Shown: one piece after another, positions 40,568 through 49,984 of the stretch
Numbering within the stretch: position 1 is the stretch's first letter
Layout: each line of letters opens with the position of its first letter
Assembly (NCBI RefSeq): GCF_016618195.1
Contig: NZ_CP067099.1
Span: forward strand, 1,984,001 to 2,048,000
Source of the DNA: Providencia manganoxydans
GTDB taxonomy: Bacteria; Pseudomonadota; Gammaproteobacteria; Enterobacterales; Enterobacteriaceae
DNA: 64,000 bases
Direction of reading: 5' to 3'
Notes under the pieces: model-generated
The model's database searches: none
Told to the model about the DNA's origin: nothing
The model's input: only the letters and a program-made list of their open reading frames with translations
Program-made: the position numbers and the translations under genes

Positions 40568-41200
40568 TTAAAGGTGAGACAGAATTTCTTTCGCCTGATT
40601 ACTCAGACGGCTTCGAGAAAACATTAATTGTAAACGGCTTCCACCCACTTGCTGCCATAGGACCGCACTGCGAATACCAGATAGCAAGAGAGTTCTAACT
40701 TTTGCCTGTACCAGTGAGTTCTTTAAAATATCAGGAGAACCCGTTACTTGAATACGAGGACCTAGCGGGCTAACGACATCGACATAAATCCCTGCTAGCG
40801 CATTAAATACACCTTCAGACATAGGTTCAAAATAGCTGGCTTGGCGCTCAAATTGATCGATGCGCTGTCCTAGCTGATCCATTGCCTGTTGTTGTTTATT
40901 CAATCGACGTTCTAACACCATAATGCTTAGCATATATCGTGTCATTTCAGCGGATAGACCACCGCCATTATTACCGCCTGATAGCATGCCGAGTAGTGCG
41001 CCAAGCCCTGTTTTAAGATTAGCAGGGTTATTGCCATAGACATCAAGCGTTGAAGAGGGATTCATATTGGTTAAACTGCTGACCATGACTTCAGCGTCAT
41101 GGTCATTGCAAATACCTTCTTGAGCAAGTTGTTGTACCATATAACTTGCTTGGCAGATGCCTGCGAGCGCAAGAGTGATATCGCGATAATTTTTAGCCAC
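40568..41200 (-). CDS. hflD: High frequency lysogenization protein HflD
   Basis: HflD (YcfC) is a peripheral membrane protein that in E. coli binds the lambda CII activator and influences lysogeny; its native role is unclear. The 210-residue, mostly helical protein starts MAKNYRDITLALAGICQASY and contains the long helical segment around LERRLNKQQQAMDQLGQRI. It starts 2 nt after mnmA ends and lies 18 nt before purB, as in E. coli. Confidence 0.94.
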   Translation of the reverse strand: MAKNYRDITLALAGICQASYMVQQLAQEGICNDHDAEVMVSSLTNMNPSSTLDVYGNNPANLKTGLGALLGMLSGGNNGGGLSAEMTRYMLSIMVLERRLNKQQQAMDQLGQRIDQFERQASYFEPMSEGVFNALAGIYVDVVSPLGPRIQVTGSPDILKNSLVQAKVRTLLLSGIRSAVLWQQVGGSRLQLMFSRSRLSNQAKEILSHL

Positions 41201-41202
41201 AA

Positions 41203-42306
41203 TTACTCCTGAATACGAGATTCAATGATGCCGCCGCCAAGGCAAACTTCATCAAGGTAAAAGACTGCGGATTGCCCAGGCGTCACCGCGGCAACTGGGT
41301 AATCAAAAATGACTTCAATTTTACCATTATCAAGCGGGGTGACAGTACATGGAATGTCAGCTTGGCGATAGCGTGTTTTGACGACACAACGCATAGATTG
41401 TACGAGAGGTTGTCTATCTACCCAATCCAATTGCTGAGCTATCAAACCTGTTGACATTAAACGAGGATGTTCATGCCCTTGTGCAACAATAAGTTGATTT
41501 TTTTCGACATCTTTATCGACGACATACCAAGGGTCATCCGATCCGTCTTTTGTACCGCCAATCCCAAGACCTTTACGTTGCCCTAATGTGTGATACATCA
41601 AACCTTCGTGTTGACCGATGGTTTCACCTTCAACAGTAACAATAGGGCCGGGCTGTGCAGGTAGATAGCGGCCAAGGAAATCACGGAATTTACGTTCACC
41701 AATAAAGCAAATGCCAGTTGAGTCTTTTTTCTTGGCAGTGACTAAGCCGATTTCTTCGGCAATGCGTCGAACTTCTGGTTTTTCGAGTTCACCGACAGGG
41801 AATAAACTTTTGGCAATTTGTTCATAGCTGAGTGTATAAAGAAAATAGCTTTGATCTTTATTGCCATCTAGTCCACGAAGTAATTGGCTTTTGCCATCAA
41901 CATCACGACGACGAACATAGTGGCCTGTTGCGATGTAATCAGCACCAAGATCTTCAGCGGCAAACTCAAGAAAGGCTTTAAATTTAATTTCTTTATTACA
42001 AAGAATATCAGGGTTTGGTGTACGGCCTGCTTTATATTCAGATAAAAAGTGTTCAAACACATTATCCCAATATTCAGCCGCAAAATTGATAGTATGAAGT
42101 TCAATACCTAATTTATCGCAAACGGCTTGTGCATCAGCTAAATCTGTTGCCGCAGAGCAATATTCTTCATCGTCATCTTCTTCCCAGTTTTTCATGAACA
42201 GACCAACAACCTGATACCCTTGCTGCTGGAGCAAATAAGCTGAAACGGAGGAGTCAACACCACCGGACATACCGACGATGACTTTTTTTTGGCTGTTATC
42301 TGACAT
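41203..42306 (-). CDS. mnmA: tRNA-specific 2-thiouridylase MnmA
   Basis: MnmA thiolates the wobble uridine (s2U34) of tRNAs for Lys, Glu and Gln. The 367-residue protein has the PP-loop [12 protein letters not shown] (residues 13-24), the catalytic Cys in [11 protein letters not shown] near 103 and the second Cys in [11 protein letters not shown] near 200. These form the transient persulfide pair. It heads the mnmA-hflD-purB run on the minus strand. Confidence 0.97.
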   Translation of the reverse strand: MSDNSQKKVIVGMSGGVDSSVSAYLLQQQGYQVVGLFMKNWEEDDDEEYCSAATDLADAQAVCDKLGIELHTINFAAEYWDNVFEHFLSEYKAGRTPNPDILCNKEIKFKAFLEFAAEDLGADYIATGHYVRRRDVDGKSQLLRGLDGNKDQSYFLYTLSYEQIAKSLFPVGELEKPEVRRIAEEIGLVTAKKKDSTGICFIGERKFRDFLGRYLPAQPGPIVTVEGETIGQHEGLMYHTLGQRKGLGIGGTKDGSDDPWYVVDKDVEKNQLIVAQGHEHPRLMSTGLIAQQLDWVDRQPLVQSMRCVVKTRYRQADIPCTVTPLDNGKIEVIFDYPVAAVTPGQSAVFYLDEVCLGGGIIESRIQE

Positions 42307-42466
42307 GGAATACTCTCACTGCGGAAAAATTAAGCCCCATACTTTACCATGTTGTGTCCTTATTACGCCAGCACTAGCGGGGAATATTATGGGGCTTGTT
42401 GTTAAATCATCCAGTGACCTGATGAGTGCCGTATATCAGCTTACTTTACATATAGCACATATAGCA

Positions 42467-42916
42467 TTACTGATAGTGCTCACCAAAGGCATTGAGTACC
42501 TCTAATGGGTAAGTCACACCTTCAAGGAAAGTATGGATACTTTGTGCAACGAGAGGCGAGCGTAAGCAATCACTACTTAAAATATCTTGTGCGGTAACCC
42601 AGTGGCAGCCGCTGATATCACTGTCTTGTGGGTGTGTCTCACAAATCTCTGGCAGTTCTAAAGAGAATAAAAAGCGAATAAATGGCGTTTTATCGGGTGC
42701 TATCCATTGGTGTATTTTAATCAGCTTTTCAGGTTTGCCTCGGATCCCTGTTTCTTCGAACAATTCACGTTCAGCTGCGGCAAGCAGGCTTTCATCTGCT
42801 TCTAAATGACCAGCAGGTTGATTCCATGTAGGCTTACCATTGACCCATTCTTCTACGACTAAAAACTTATCTTTGGCGTGCACAATTGTTGCAACAGTCA
42901 CGTGAGGTCTAAACAA
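42467..42916 (-). CDS. nudJ: Phosphatase NudJ (Nudix hydrolase)
   Basis: NudJ hydrolyses thiamine pyrophosphate, HMP pyrophosphate and nucleoside di- and triphosphates in E. coli. The 149-residue protein shows the full Nudix box in [20 protein letters not shown] then TGI (residues about 37-59). [23 protein letters not shown] starts the fold. It overlaps the end of rluE by 8 nt, which implies co-translation with it. Confidence 0.93.
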   Translation of the reverse strand: MFRPHVTVATIVHAKDKFLVVEEWVNGKPTWNQPAGHLEADESLLAAAERELFEETGIRGKPEKLIKIHQWIAPDKTPFIRFLFSLELPEICETHPQDSDISGCHWVTAQDILSSDCLRSPLVAQSIHTFLEGVTYPLEVLNAFGEHYQ

Positions 42917-43562
42917 GAGTGATCTCCTTCCATTTTCCGGGAGCTAAATCGTTGAGTGTATATTCACCAACCTGATAACGAATCAATCGTAACGTGGGAA
43001 AACCTATATTAGCAGTCATGCGCCTAACTTGACGGTTTCTCCCCTCCTTTAATGTGATCTTTAGCCAATGGGTTGGAATATTTTTTCGTTCGCGTATCGG
43101 CGGAGTTCGTGGCCATAACCAATCCGGCTCTTCAACCAGTTCGACACCCGCAGGGAGAGTAGGGCCATCATTGAGTATCAGCCCGTGACGAAATTTGGCT
43201 AGAGAGGCTTCATCGGGGATACCTTCTACTTGGGCATAGTAGATTTTATTGGTGTTTTTTTGGGGTTGAGTCAAACGTGCTTGTAATTTGCCATCATTGG
43301 TCAAGATGAGTAACCCTTCGCTATCACGATCTAACCGGCCAGCAGCATAAACATCAGCAATTGGAATATATTTTTTTAGGGTGTCTCGGCCTTGCTCATC
43401 GGTAAACTGCGGTAAAACGTCAAAAGGTTTATTGAATAAGATCACTTTACGTACGAGAGGTGATAATGGTTGTCGAGCACGGTTTGAGGGCAATTTAGCA
43501 CCAAACTTTGACGTTGTTTTTTTGTTTGCTAGTGGCTTAGTTTTACGCTTGGCTATCGACAT
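42909..43562 (-). CDS. rluE: 23S rRNA pseudouridine(2457) synthase RluE
   Basis: RluE isomerises uridine 2457 of 23S rRNA. The 217-residue RsuA-family protein has a basic N-terminal tail (about 30 residues rich in Lys, Arg and Ser) and the catalytic segment [19 protein letters not shown] (Asp near residue 78). Later [20 protein letters not shown] is the family RNA-contact motif. Like E. coli RluE it lacks an S4 domain. Confidence 0.94.
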   Translation of the reverse strand: MSIAKRKTKPLANKKTTSKFGAKLPSNRARQPLSPLVRKVILFNKPFDVLPQFTDEQGRDTLKKYIPIADVYAAGRLDRDSEGLLILTNDGKLQARLTQPQKNTNKIYYAQVEGIPDEASLAKFRHGLILNDGPTLPAGVELVEEPDWLWPRTPPIRERKNIPTHWLKITLKEGRNRQVRRMTANIGFPTLRLIRYQVGEYTLNDLAPGKWKEITLV

Positions 43563-44423
43563 GAGTACTCATTTTAAGTAATTAGCTTGAATTCCAAATT
43601 TGATGGCTAGGTAAGAGTAAATGCACAAAGCAAAATAACCTAGTTGTTATAGTGTAGTTGAATTTTAATTAAATTGACATATGTCTTTTATTCAAGGGTA
43701 GGGTAGGATATCGGTGATATTACGGAGCTTAAGTCGATTGTTAAGCCCCATAAAATGATTAATTCAACACCATGTCACATTATATGACATCTTCTTGAAT
43801 TAGTTGGTTCTAGATTGATATTTTTGTCACAGTTAGGTGGAAGTAATGTATATCTGATTATTTTATTAACAGTATTAAATATACTATACGCATTGTGTTT
43901 ATTTCTTTAATAATAATGATTTTAATGACGGTTAAGTTAACAAAGTGAAATTCTAGTAATCTTATATATTAATTATCTAATTTAAAAATAGGCTAAAGCT
44001 GATAGTTACTAAATGAATAAAAAACATTAAGAACATTAAGTACTTTATTTTCATAAAGTGGATATAATTTATATTATAAATTAAGTAATTAACAATGTTT
44101 ATGTGAGCAAATCGAATTTTTAAGAATATTTTTCCAGCTAAACTACGAATAGTTTTGCGAAATTTTTTGATTTTTCAATCATGAGGATTTTTTGCTGATC
44201 ACTGTTTTATATGGAGTACGACAGAGTTTTAATCTTAACTAACTGATTTTAAGGTTTATTATTTTGAATGCACTCGACGTGATGGCATTTGATTAGTACG
44301 TTTAATGCGATCGACATTAAACCTAGAGCGACTAACCATTGGCGTTAGAGAAAGATTGAAGTAGTATTGACAGGTCTCTTACAAAAAATTAACAAGCAAA
44401 TGCGCAAGTGAAAGGAGAGGTTA
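43563..44423. other. 861-bp divergent spacer between rluE and icd
   Basis: The stretch is AT-rich without a convincing reading frame. Inverted repeats are present: GGAGCTTAA (43724-43732) with TTAAGCCCC (43741-43749), one mismatch, and ACTTTAT (44042-44048) with ATAAAGT (44053-44059). TTGACA at 44367-44372, with a weak TAACAA 17 bp later, could be an icd promoter with a 22-nt leader. The spacer is unusually long for the region, so a small RNA or complex regulation is possible but not shown. Confidence 0.4.
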
Positions 44424-45677
44424 ATGGAAAGCAAAGTAGTAGTTCCGGCAGAAGGCGCTAAGATTACCATTGATGCCAAAGGCAAACTGAATGTTCCGAA
44501 CAATCCTGTTATTCCGTATATCGAAGGTGATGGGATTGGTGTTGACGTAACACCAGCAATGCTGAAAGTGGTTGATGCGGCAGTTAAAAAAGCCTATAAC
44601 GGCGAGCGCAAAATTTCCTGGATGGAAATCTATACCGGCGAAAAATCTACTCAAATTTATGGTAAAGATGTTTGGTTACCGCAAGAAACTCTCGATTTAA
44701 TCCGTGATTACCGTGTTTCAATTAAAGGCCCTCTGACAACCCCAGTTGGTGGTGGTATTCGTTCTTTGAACGTTGCACTGCGTCAACAACTTGATCTCTA
44801 CATCTGTTTACGTCCTGTTCGTTACTACAAAGGTACACCAAGCCCAGTTAAACAACCTGAGCTGACTGATATGGTGATCTTCCGTGAAAACTCTGAAGAT
44901 ATCTATGCAGGAATCGAGTGGAAAGCGGGCAGTACTGAAGCAGACAAAGTCATCAATTTCTTAAAAAATGAAATGGGTGTTACCAAAATTCGTTTCCCAG
45001 AAAACTGCGGTATTGGTATTAAACCTTGCTCAGAAGAAGGGACAAAACGTTTGGTTCGCGCAGCAATTGAGTATGCTATCGATAATGGCCGTGATTCAGT
45101 AACTCTGGTTCACAAAGGTAACATTATGAAGTTTACTGAAGGTGCTTTCAAAGATTGGGGCTATCAGCTTGCTCTAGAAGAGTTTGGTGGTGAACTACTA
45201 GATGGCGGCCCATGGGTTAAAATTAAGAATCCAAAAACTGGCAAAGATATTATTGTTAAAGATGTTATTGCCGATGCATTCTTACAACAAATCTTACTGC
45301 GCCCAGCGGAGTATGATGTTATCGCGTGTATGAATCTAAATGGTGACTATATTTCTGATGCACTAGCGGCACAAGTTGGTGGTATTGGTATCGCACCAGG
45401 TGCGAATATTGGTTCAGAGTGCGCACTATTCGAAGCAACTCACGGAACTGCACCAAAATATGCAGGTCAAGATAAAGTAAACCCAGGTTCAATCATTCTG
45501 TCTGCTGAAATGATGTTGCGCCATATGGGCTGGACTGAAGCGGCTGACCTAATCGTTAAAGGTATGGAAGGCGCAATCGAAGCTAAGACGGTAACTTATG
45601 ACTTCGAACGTCTGATGGATGGTGCTAAACTACTGAAATGCAGCGAGTTCGGTGACGCAATCATCAAACACATGTAA
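44424..45677 (+). CDS. icd: Isocitrate dehydrogenase [NADP+]
   Basis: Icd oxidises isocitrate to 2-oxoglutarate in the TCA cycle. The 417-residue enzyme has the substrate/phosphorylation Ser in [13 protein letters not shown] (near residue 113, target of AceK), catalytic Tyr in [14 protein letters not shown] near 160, Lys in [13 protein letters not shown] near 230, and NADP-binding [12 protein letters not shown] near 340. The 3' end of the gene is a classical phage integration site. A diverged copy of that 3' end lies 1.46 kb downstream, so the last codons here may have been supplied by an integrated element. Confidence 0.97.
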   Translation: MESKVVVPAEGAKITIDAKGKLNVPNNPVIPYIEGDGIGVDVTPAMLKVVDAAVKKAYNGERKISWMEIYTGEKSTQIYGKDVWLPQETLDLIRDYRVSIKGPLTTPVGGGIRSLNVALRQQLDLYICLRPVRYYKGTPSPVKQPELTDMVIFRENSEDIYAGIEWKAGSTEADKVINFLKNEMGVTKIRFPENCGIGIKPCSEEGTKRLVRAAIEYAIDNGRDSVTLVHKGNIMKFTEGAFKDWGYQLALEEFGGELLDGGPWVKIKNPKTGKDIIVKDVIADAFLQQILLRPAEYDVIACMNLNGDYISDALAAQVGGIGIAPGANIGSECALFEATHGTAPKYAGQDKVNPGSIILSAEMMLRHMGWTEAADLIVKGMEGAIEAKTVTYDFERLMDGAKLLKCSEFGDAIIKHM

Positions 45678-45716
45678 TTTATTATTATGTAATTAATTAT
45701 ATTGTGTAATTAATAG

Positions 45717-45744
45717 CGGGAACTTAATAGTTCCCGTTTTTTAT
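45717..45744 (+). terminator. Intrinsic terminator after icd
   Basis: CGGGAACT (45717-45724) pairs with AGTTCCCG (45729-45736) and is followed by TTTTTTATT. Confidence 0.88.
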
Positions 45745-45977
45745 TATCGCATTAAAAGGGTTGATTCTTGTAGATTACAGCGTTCAATCTTTCCTAATGG
45801 CAACTTAATTAATTATCCAACTTTATGGGGGCTGGTTTTAGTGTAGCTTTTTTCGCATATCCTCCCGTAAATTACACTCAACATGTTTCATTACTGCCAT
45901 GATATTGTCATTGGTTAAGTGATATTGGTACTAATACAGTGAATCTCAAATGAAAAGAGAGCGATCCTCAAACAGTC

Positions 45978-46976
45978 CTATTGCGTTAATTTGTTAAAAT
46001 TTAACTTAGGTTCAATAAACCAGTGGATGGTTGGACTAAAAGCTAATAAAAGTGCGATGCTAATAGTTGATAGCGTTAATAATATTATTATTAATAGGCT
46101 ATATTCCACATGAAAATAAGCGAAAACTTGTAAAAAAATAAAACAAATAATAGGATGGATCAAATACACACCTAAAGCGTTATTTGATACTTTTGCATAT
46201 TTATCCGTTGATAAAGCGAAATATATAATGCTAGAACCTAAAGCTATACTTATAAAGAACTTTAAAATATAAATAATAAAAAAAGATGATGGCGAATCAA
46301 TATTAGTCATAGTTATAACTAATCTATTGATGTCATTTTCATAATAGAGTGCGGCTATGGCTAAAACTGTAATGATTAAAATTGTAAAATAAGAGTTTTT
46401 TCTAAGCGAAGCTATATTTTCATCATTAATAAAATAGGCAATTATAAAGAATGGAAAATATAAAATAATAGAAAAAAAGCTTGATAGCTTCATTAGATAG
46501 TTGCTTGCTAAATAAGCAGAAATCAATGATGCGACTAAAATACAAAATAAAGCGAAACTATTAGATTTTAATTTTGGTGATAATAATAAAAAAAAGGCTT
46601 GCCAAATTGGGGTGGCTAAAAAAAACCATACTCCATTTTGAGGCTCAAGGAGATAAATTTTTAAACTTAATTCCCCTGAAAAATATAATGGAATTGCATC
46701 AATGGTTTGAAATGTTACGTAAATTATAAGGGATGAAAGTAAACTAAGCCTCAAAGACTTCCACGTCGTATTCTTGGTAACGAATGCAACTATGAATACA
46801 AACATAGGAATTAATGTTAAGTCGAAAATACTAATAAGAAGCGAGACTTTGTTTTTATCGGCTAAATTTAAGTAGAAATTAAAAACAATAAGAGAGCTCA
46901 ACATGAGCTTCAAGGTGGGCCAATATGGTTGGGTAATATTATTTGACTCAGGCTCGATCTTTTGTTTCATGTGCAC
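45978..46976 (-). CDS. Acyltransferase-3-like polytopic membrane protein
   Basis: The 332-residue protein is very hydrophobic, with about ten predicted membrane segments. Features such as LTLIPMFVFIVAFVTK, NGVWFFLATPIWQAFF and the late SNNALGVYLIHPIICF resemble the acyltransferase-3 family, which O-acetylates surface sugars and includes phage serotype-conversion proteins. The conserved Arg-X10-His motif of that family is not evident in the N-terminal part, so activity is uncertain. Base composition is much more AT-rich than neighbours, which together with its place in the icd scar suggests transfer. Confidence 0.55.
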   Translation of the reverse strand: MHMKQKIEPESNNITQPYWPTLKLMLSSLIVFNFYLNLADKNKVSLLISIFDLTLIPMFVFIVAFVTKNTTWKSLRLSLLSSLIIYVTFQTIDAIPLYFSGELSLKIYLLEPQNGVWFFLATPIWQAFFLLLSPKLKSNSFALFCILVASLISAYLASNYLMKLSSFFSIILYFPFFIIAYFINDENIASLRKNSYFTILIITVLAIAALYYENDINRLVITMTNIDSPSSFFIIYILKFFISIALGSSIIYFALSTDKYAKVSNNALGVYLIHPIICFIFLQVFAYFHVEYSLLIIILLTLSTISIALLLAFSPTIHWFIEPKLNFNKLTQ

Positions 46977-47026
46977 GCTCTGTATAGAAATTAGCTTATT
47001 GTACCGTATTGATATACTTATTTGAA

Positions 47027-47119
47027 ATGAATTTAATCGAGGGTAAGACTGTAACTTTTGCCTTTAAACGTCTGATGAAATGTAGCGAATTCGGTGATGC
47101 AATCATCAAACATCTGTAA
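47027..47119 (+). pseudogene. icd: Residual icd 3' end (former attachment site half)
   Basis: Codons encoding [20 protein letters not shown] then IKHL match the C-terminus of Icd ([20 protein letters not shown] then [10 protein letters not shown]) with an in-frame deletion of six codons. An ATG at 47027 makes it a 30-codon open frame, but no ribosome binding site or independent role is apparent. It is most simply the displaced original end of icd, now untranslated and diverging. Confidence 0.8.
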
Positions 47120-47124
47120 TTTAT

Positions 47125-47153
47125 AACAGGCGCTTTTTAAGCGCCCGTTATTT
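47125..47153 (+). terminator. Intrinsic terminator after the icd remnant
   Basis: GGCGCTT (47129-47135) pairs with AAGCGCC (47139-47145), flanked by AAC/GTT pairs and followed by ATTTGTTAT. It is probably the original icd terminator and may also serve the chitinase gene from the other side. Confidence 0.75.
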
Positions 47154-47208
47154 GTTATAAATATTGAAATAATAAAACTAACAATCTGTTTTGGTTGAAT
47201 ATAAGAGG

Positions 47209-48219
47209 CTAAGACATGTCCCCTGATAGTAAGTCTGCATAACGAGTTTTAAATTCCCAATTATAAGCTACACCACTGACATTTTTGCCGTTGTCCCAAT
47301 TTACCGACCATGTCATCAGGCCTTTAATCGATAAACCTTTAGCATCGAGACGAGAGAAAGCATTATAAACAGCTTGTTTATCGACAACATAGCCACTGCC
47401 AGCGGCATCTTTGTTAGCGGGTAATCCAATAACAAATTTAGAAGGGGGGATCTTTATAAAGTTACGAGTACCTGTAACTAAGCTTTCAGTCAGAAAATAA
47501 AGAAAATTTTCTTTCACAGAATCATTATTTTGAGCTATCCAAGCACCACTGCCATTTCCGGTATCATCTACCCATATGCCATCACCACCCTGATTATAAT
47601 ATTGAGGTGCAATAAAATCATAATAGCCTTCAAGTGCAGTAATATAATCTGAGTAAGCACCGTTGAGGCCTAAATGAGGGAATTCAGGTGCCATACTAAT
47701 GATAAAATTTTTACCTTCGGTTTTATAATGTGCTTTCACAATTTTCAAGGCAGCAGGTAAAACGGTTTTATTATTAACAGCGTTGATAGCAGCTTGTTCT
47801 AAATCAATATCTAAGCCATCAAAGCCATAAGTATCAACTAAACGAATAATCTCATTCGCTAAATTATTTTCATCACCTGTCTTCAGTTCTATATGTGCAT
47901 CAGCGCCTCCCAAAGAAATGAGTACAGCACGCCCTTGGCTATTTAGAACTCCGACTTGACGCCGAAATTCGGTATCAGTTAGCGTGTAAGGCTTGAAAGT
48001 AGGGATGCCTGCTCCTTTCATAAAGGCAACTACGACGACGTTATACTCCGTTGGAATATCGGTCAGGTTCATAGCCGCGGAAGAACCTTGTTGATAGCCA
48101 TCGTTAGTACCAGCAGCCCAATTATGCCAATAGCCAACTAAAATTTTTTTATTCGATATATCGGGCATGAGAGATGCGTCATCTATGACTTGTGAACTGG
48201 TAGTATTATCGGAGCTCAT
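47209..48219 (-). CDS. Glycoside hydrolase family 18 chitinase, no signal peptide
   Basis: The catalytic motif DGLDIDLE (residues 134-141, DxxDxDxE with Glu141 as acid) and ISLGGADAH near 101 identify a GH18 chitinase. The C-terminal LMTWSVNWD segment completes the barrel. The protein has 336 residues and only the catalytic domain. There is no signal peptide and no chitin-binding module: the N-terminus is polar (MSSDNTTSSQVIDDASLMPD). GAGG before the ATG supports the start. It might be released by lysis or act on an internal substrate; target unknown. Confidence 0.88.
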   Translation of the reverse strand: MSSDNTTSSQVIDDASLMPDISNKKILVGYWHNWAAGTNDGYQQGSSAAMNLTDIPTEYNVVVVAFMKGAGIPTFKPYTLTDTEFRRQVGVLNSQGRAVLISLGGADAHIELKTGDENNLANEIIRLVDTYGFDGLDIDLEQAAINAVNNKTVLPAALKIVKAHYKTEGKNFIISMAPEFPHLGLNGAYSDYITALEGYYDFIAPQYYNQGGDGIWVDDTGNGSGAWIAQNNDSVKENFLYFLTESLVTGTRNFIKIPPSKFVIGLPANKDAAGSGYVVDKQAVYNAFSRLDAKGLSIKGLMTWSVNWDNGKNVSGVAYNWEFKTRYADLLSGDMS

Positions 48220-48636
48220 AATAACCTCACTATATTGTAATTTAATTTATTCAATACGCCACCATGACCAACGATTGGCAGGACGTAAATATATAATGTA
48301 GATTTTTATTAAGGCTAGGATGAAACCTTTTCTTATTAATCGTAAATAAAATTCATGCTAACCAGCAATGGTTTTTATTTTTTTATTAGTGAGAGGAGGT
48401 TTATTGATGCTATTTAGAATAATATTTAAATGTACAATCTATTTTAGTGATAAGTTAAGATCCTCATCTGGTTTTTCCTCATAGTAATGATGGATTATTA
48501 TGAGCTACCTATTGACTGATGGTAAGTTAAATTTTAATGAAATACATAGGAATATACGATATTAACGCTTTAATATAAGATTTTTTTGGTTTTATATTAA
48601 TTAGTTAAGTAAATATAATAACACGAAGGTAAAGAT
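48220..48636. other. Divergent spacer between chitinase and OsmC-like genes
   Basis: The 417-bp AT-rich spacer has no clear reading frame. A small hairpin with a GNRA loop, AACCA-GCAA-TGGTT (48360-48373), is followed by TTTATTTTTTT on the plus strand, which looks like a weak terminator although no plus-strand gene precedes it. Confidence 0.4.
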
Positions 48637-49077
48637 ATGGCTAAGAGAGATTTTAATGTAAATATTACCTCAACGGATGATTTTAAAATTATATGCAAAG
48701 CTCGTAATTTTTCTTATTACCTTGATGCGCCTTCAATCATGGGAGGTACTGATTCAGGAATGACCCCAGTCGAATCATTACTTGCTGCTATAGGTGCCTG
48801 TCAGTGTCTTGTAACGAAATTTTTTGCTGTACAAAAAGGGATTGTTCTAAAGGATGTAAAAGTGGATATGATTGGTGAATTTGATGGTGATAGATTACTA
48901 GGGATAAATGAAAAATCCGAGCTTGGTTTTTCAAAAATAATTTCAAAATTTCATATAAAAGCTGAAAATAGTGAGAGTGAAATAAAAGAGTTTATTGATT
49001 TTGTAGTGCATAATTCGCCTGTTAATGATTCAATAAAACCATCAATTAACCTATTGACCGAAGTTTATGTGTTATAG
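48637..49077 (+). CDS. OsmC/Ohr family protein lacking the second active-site Cys
   Basis: OsmC/Ohr proteins reduce organic peroxides with two Cys residues. In this 146-residue protein the family helix GMTPVESLLAAIGACQC is intact (Cys55, with an extra Cys57), but the second motif, usually CPV, reads NSPVND (Ser127). Peroxidase activity by the normal two-Cys mechanism is therefore doubtful unless Cys57 substitutes. GAAGG before the ATG supports the start. No operon partner is close. Confidence 0.8.
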   Translation: MAKRDFNVNITSTDDFKIICKARNFSYYLDAPSIMGGTDSGMTPVESLLAAIGACQCLVTKFFAVQKGIVLKDVKVDMIGEFDGDRLLGINEKSELGFSKIISKFHIKAENSESEIKEFIDFVVHNSPVNDSIKPSINLLTEVYVL

Positions 49078-49352
49078 GAAATTTTTTCATTACATAAGTT
49101 AAGCTATTTGATTTAAGAAGTAACCCTATGAAACAAATAGGAAATAAGTAACTATTTAGGGGATGGTGTTGTACACGTGGTCACTCAATGTTTTTTTGAC
49201 TGCTAATTGTACTTTTATTTATACAAATAATCACAAAATAGCCATAAATAGAATTTATTGTTGTTTTATGCAATGTTTTTATTAGGCACTTGAAATATTG
49301 GTCAAATAGTAAGATATCCAGTAAAAGAGATAATTAATAAGAGGAAAATCTA

Positions 49353-49742
49353 ATGAGTAATTTGACATTAGTTCAGCGAGCATTAGTTAGTGTATTAGGG
49401 AATGATATAGGTAATCTTAGCGCTATTGAACAATATTTCTCACCCGATTATATTCAAATTGTTGATGGAAAAAAAATTGATTATACAGAGTTTGTAGCGC
49501 ATCTTAATGCATTAAAGAATGCTGTTGAGAGCATTTCTATTACAATAAAATCGATTGCTGAAGGTGATGGGTGTGTACATACCCAGCATATTGCTTGTGC
49601 TAAAAAGAAAAATGGAGAAATCAGTGAATTCGAAGTTTTTGCTTGTTTCCATCTTTCAAACAATAAAATTGTTCGCTGTGAAGAGCTAACGCGTATGATT
49701 AATGGCAAAAAAGCAGATGAAGATCTCGGCTCCCGAATTTGA
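49353..49742 (+). CDS. SnoaL-like (NTF2 fold) small protein
   Basis: The 129-residue protein looks like the SnoaL/NTF2-like superfamily of small alpha-beta barrels, in which a pocket binds or isomerises small hydrophobic molecules. Typical features are the N-terminal helix followed by YFSPDYIQIVDGKKIDYTEF, the strand HTQHIACAKKKNG, and the final strand NNKIVRCEELTRM. No substrate can be assigned. It starts after AGAGGAAAA and stands alone between the OsmC-like gene and a repeat. Confidence 0.7.
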   Translation: MSNLTLVQRALVSVLGNDIGNLSAIEQYFSPDYIQIVDGKKIDYTEFVAHLNALKNAVESISITIKSIAEGDGCVHTQHIACAKKKNGEISEFEVFACFHLSNNKIVRCEELTRMINGKKADEDLGSRI

Positions 49743-49787
49743 ATATTCATTGTAGGTAAAAGTTAAGGCTATATATTTATAGCCTTC

Positions 49788-49911
49788 TATACTCGTCATA
49801 CTTCAAGTTGCAATTTTGTTGACTACGTTCATTCGCACCAGTCACGTACTTATGTACGCTCCTAGTGATTCATGCACTTGTCGCACCAGTACATACTATT
49901 TAATAAATATA
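49788..49911. repeat. Dispersed palindromic repeat copy C
   Basis: The left end TATACTCGTCATACTTCAAG then TTGCA is intact and is the best example of the family consensus. The interior contains a hairpin (GTACTTATGTAC at 49846-49857), and the right end has decayed (ATACTATTTAATAAATATAA). Confidence 0.75.
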
Positions 49912-49984
49912 AGCTGATAATTTTAAAAATATACCGGATAAATGAGGGGAGGTATTGTATATATTCAATTAACATATATAAAAC

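Larger units (their letters stand above)
45578..47040. mobile_element. Remnant of an element integrated into the icd 3' end
   Basis: The icd 3' end from AATCGA (45575-45580) to the stop is repeated in diverged form at 47035-47119. Both copies are followed by an intrinsic terminator. Site-specific integration into icd, as by phage 21 and e14, carries a replacement 3' end and leaves exactly this arrangement. The 1.46 kb between the two copies holds only one gene, an AT-rich acyltransferase-like membrane protein. No integrase or other phage gene remains. The proposed origin is inference; the duplication is read directly. Confidence 0.65.

Noticed and set aside
43724..43749. Terminator in the rluE-icd spacer
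   Set aside because: The stem has a mismatch and no T-tract follows on either strand.
47027..47119. 30-codon gene after the acyltransferase
   Set aside because: It is a decayed copy of the icd 3' end, not an independent gene.
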